46,696 nt of DNA from Muribaculaceae bacterium (GTDB lineage: Bacteria > Bacteroidota > Bacteroidia > Bacteroidales > Muribaculaceae), in assembly GCA_029061255.1 (NCBI GenBank), contig JAIDSL010000176.1, positions 1-46,696 on the forward strand, read 5' to 3'. Made by a program: the position numbers and the translations under genes. Of this stretch, positions 46,445 to 46,696 are shown piece after piece. The notes beneath the pieces are model-generated. The model was not told where the DNA came from. It did not search any database and worked only from the letters and a program-made list of their open reading frames with translations. Numbering within the stretch: position 1 is the stretch's first letter; each line of letters begins with the position of its first letter.

Positions 46445-46696
46445 TCAGTTCAGTTCGCTTGCAAGGACTTTTTCGGCTTGCTTCTTGCGGAAATCAGCCA
46501 TCTTGGCTTCCAGGTTTTTGTCAGTAACTGCCATGATCTCAATGGCGAGGAGGGCAGCATTCTTGGCACCGTCGATGCTGACAGTAGCAACAGGTATGCC
46601 GGATGGCATCTGAACCATAGAGAGCAAGGAGTCGAGACCATCGAGAGTGCGAGCCTTGATAGGCACTCCTATCACAGGGAGAGTGGTGAATGCAGC
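46445..46696 (-). CDS. purE: N5-carboxyaminoimidazole ribonucleotide mutase, 5' end outside the window
   Basis: Rearranges N5-CAIR to CAIR. Only the C-terminal 83 residues are present. They include [36 protein letters not shown] and [13 protein letters not shown], the conserved end of class I PurE. The frame is open through the right edge of the window. First visible gene of the purine cluster; the operon promoter is presumably beyond the edge. Confidence 0.93.
   Translation of the reverse strand, partial: AAFTTLPVIGVPIKARTLDGLDSLLSMVQMPSGIPVATVSIDGAKNAALLAIEIMAVTDKNLEAKMADFRKKQAEKVLASELN

Noticed and set aside
32680..46696. Purine riboswitch in the cluster
   Set aside because: No spacer holds a conserved purine-aptamer core, and most are filled with tandem repeats. 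The leader of the first gene lies outside the window.

Overview
The window comes from a Bacteroidales gut bacterium, most likely of the Muribaculaceae/Prevotella-like branch. The evidence is tandem SusC/SusD pairs, SusD lipoproteins ending in NPGW, type IX-secretion-like C-terminal tails, and promoter cores of the Bacteroidetes form TAnnTTTG. No rRNA, tRNA, CRISPR array or intact transposase was seen.

Positions 25-17271 (minus strand) form the left half of a polysaccharide utilisation locus (PUL). Read in transcription order it is susC2-susD2-susC1-susD1, then a large secreted probable glycan-binding protein, then a 1525-residue rhamnogalacturonan lyase (PL11). The lyase is fused to a long autotransporter-type beta-strand repeat region and a sorting tail, and it has its own promoter behind eight 7-bp repeats. 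Positions 17272-18075 hold the susC2 promoter, a remnant of an AlbA/AAA_4-type regulator gene and a hairpin-bearing repeat element.

Positions 18076-21545 (minus) hold a redox group: a flavin-reductase-fold protein, a broken isochorismatase-family hydrolase and an MdaB-like flavodoxin-fold oxidoreductase. They lie behind a secreted protein of unknown function. Positions 21684-23273 encode a membrane-anchored TPR-AraC regulator built like SusR. It is divergent from the right half of the PUL.

The right half, 23548-32516 (plus), has a GH29 fucosidase fused to an SGNH esterase, a GH28 pectinase broken by a frameshift, a beta-propeller/DUF362 protein broken by an in-frame TAG, and a GH2 glycosidase. 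Together the enzymes suggest attack on pectin of the rhamnogalacturonan type: backbone cleavage by PL11 and GH28, side-chain trimming by GH2 and GH29, and deacetylation by SGNH. Several members look recently damaged, and a 232-bp element with inverted ends sits between GH29 and GH28.

Positions 32680-46696 (minus) are a purine biosynthesis cluster transcribed purE-purL-purM-purH-purD-purB-purA-guaB-guaA. It covers several steps to IMP and both branches to AMP and GMP. Its spacers carry unusual 7-, 9-, 10- and 15-bp tandem repeats. A 39-bp perfect inverted repeat built from a dispersed palindrome separates it from the PUL.
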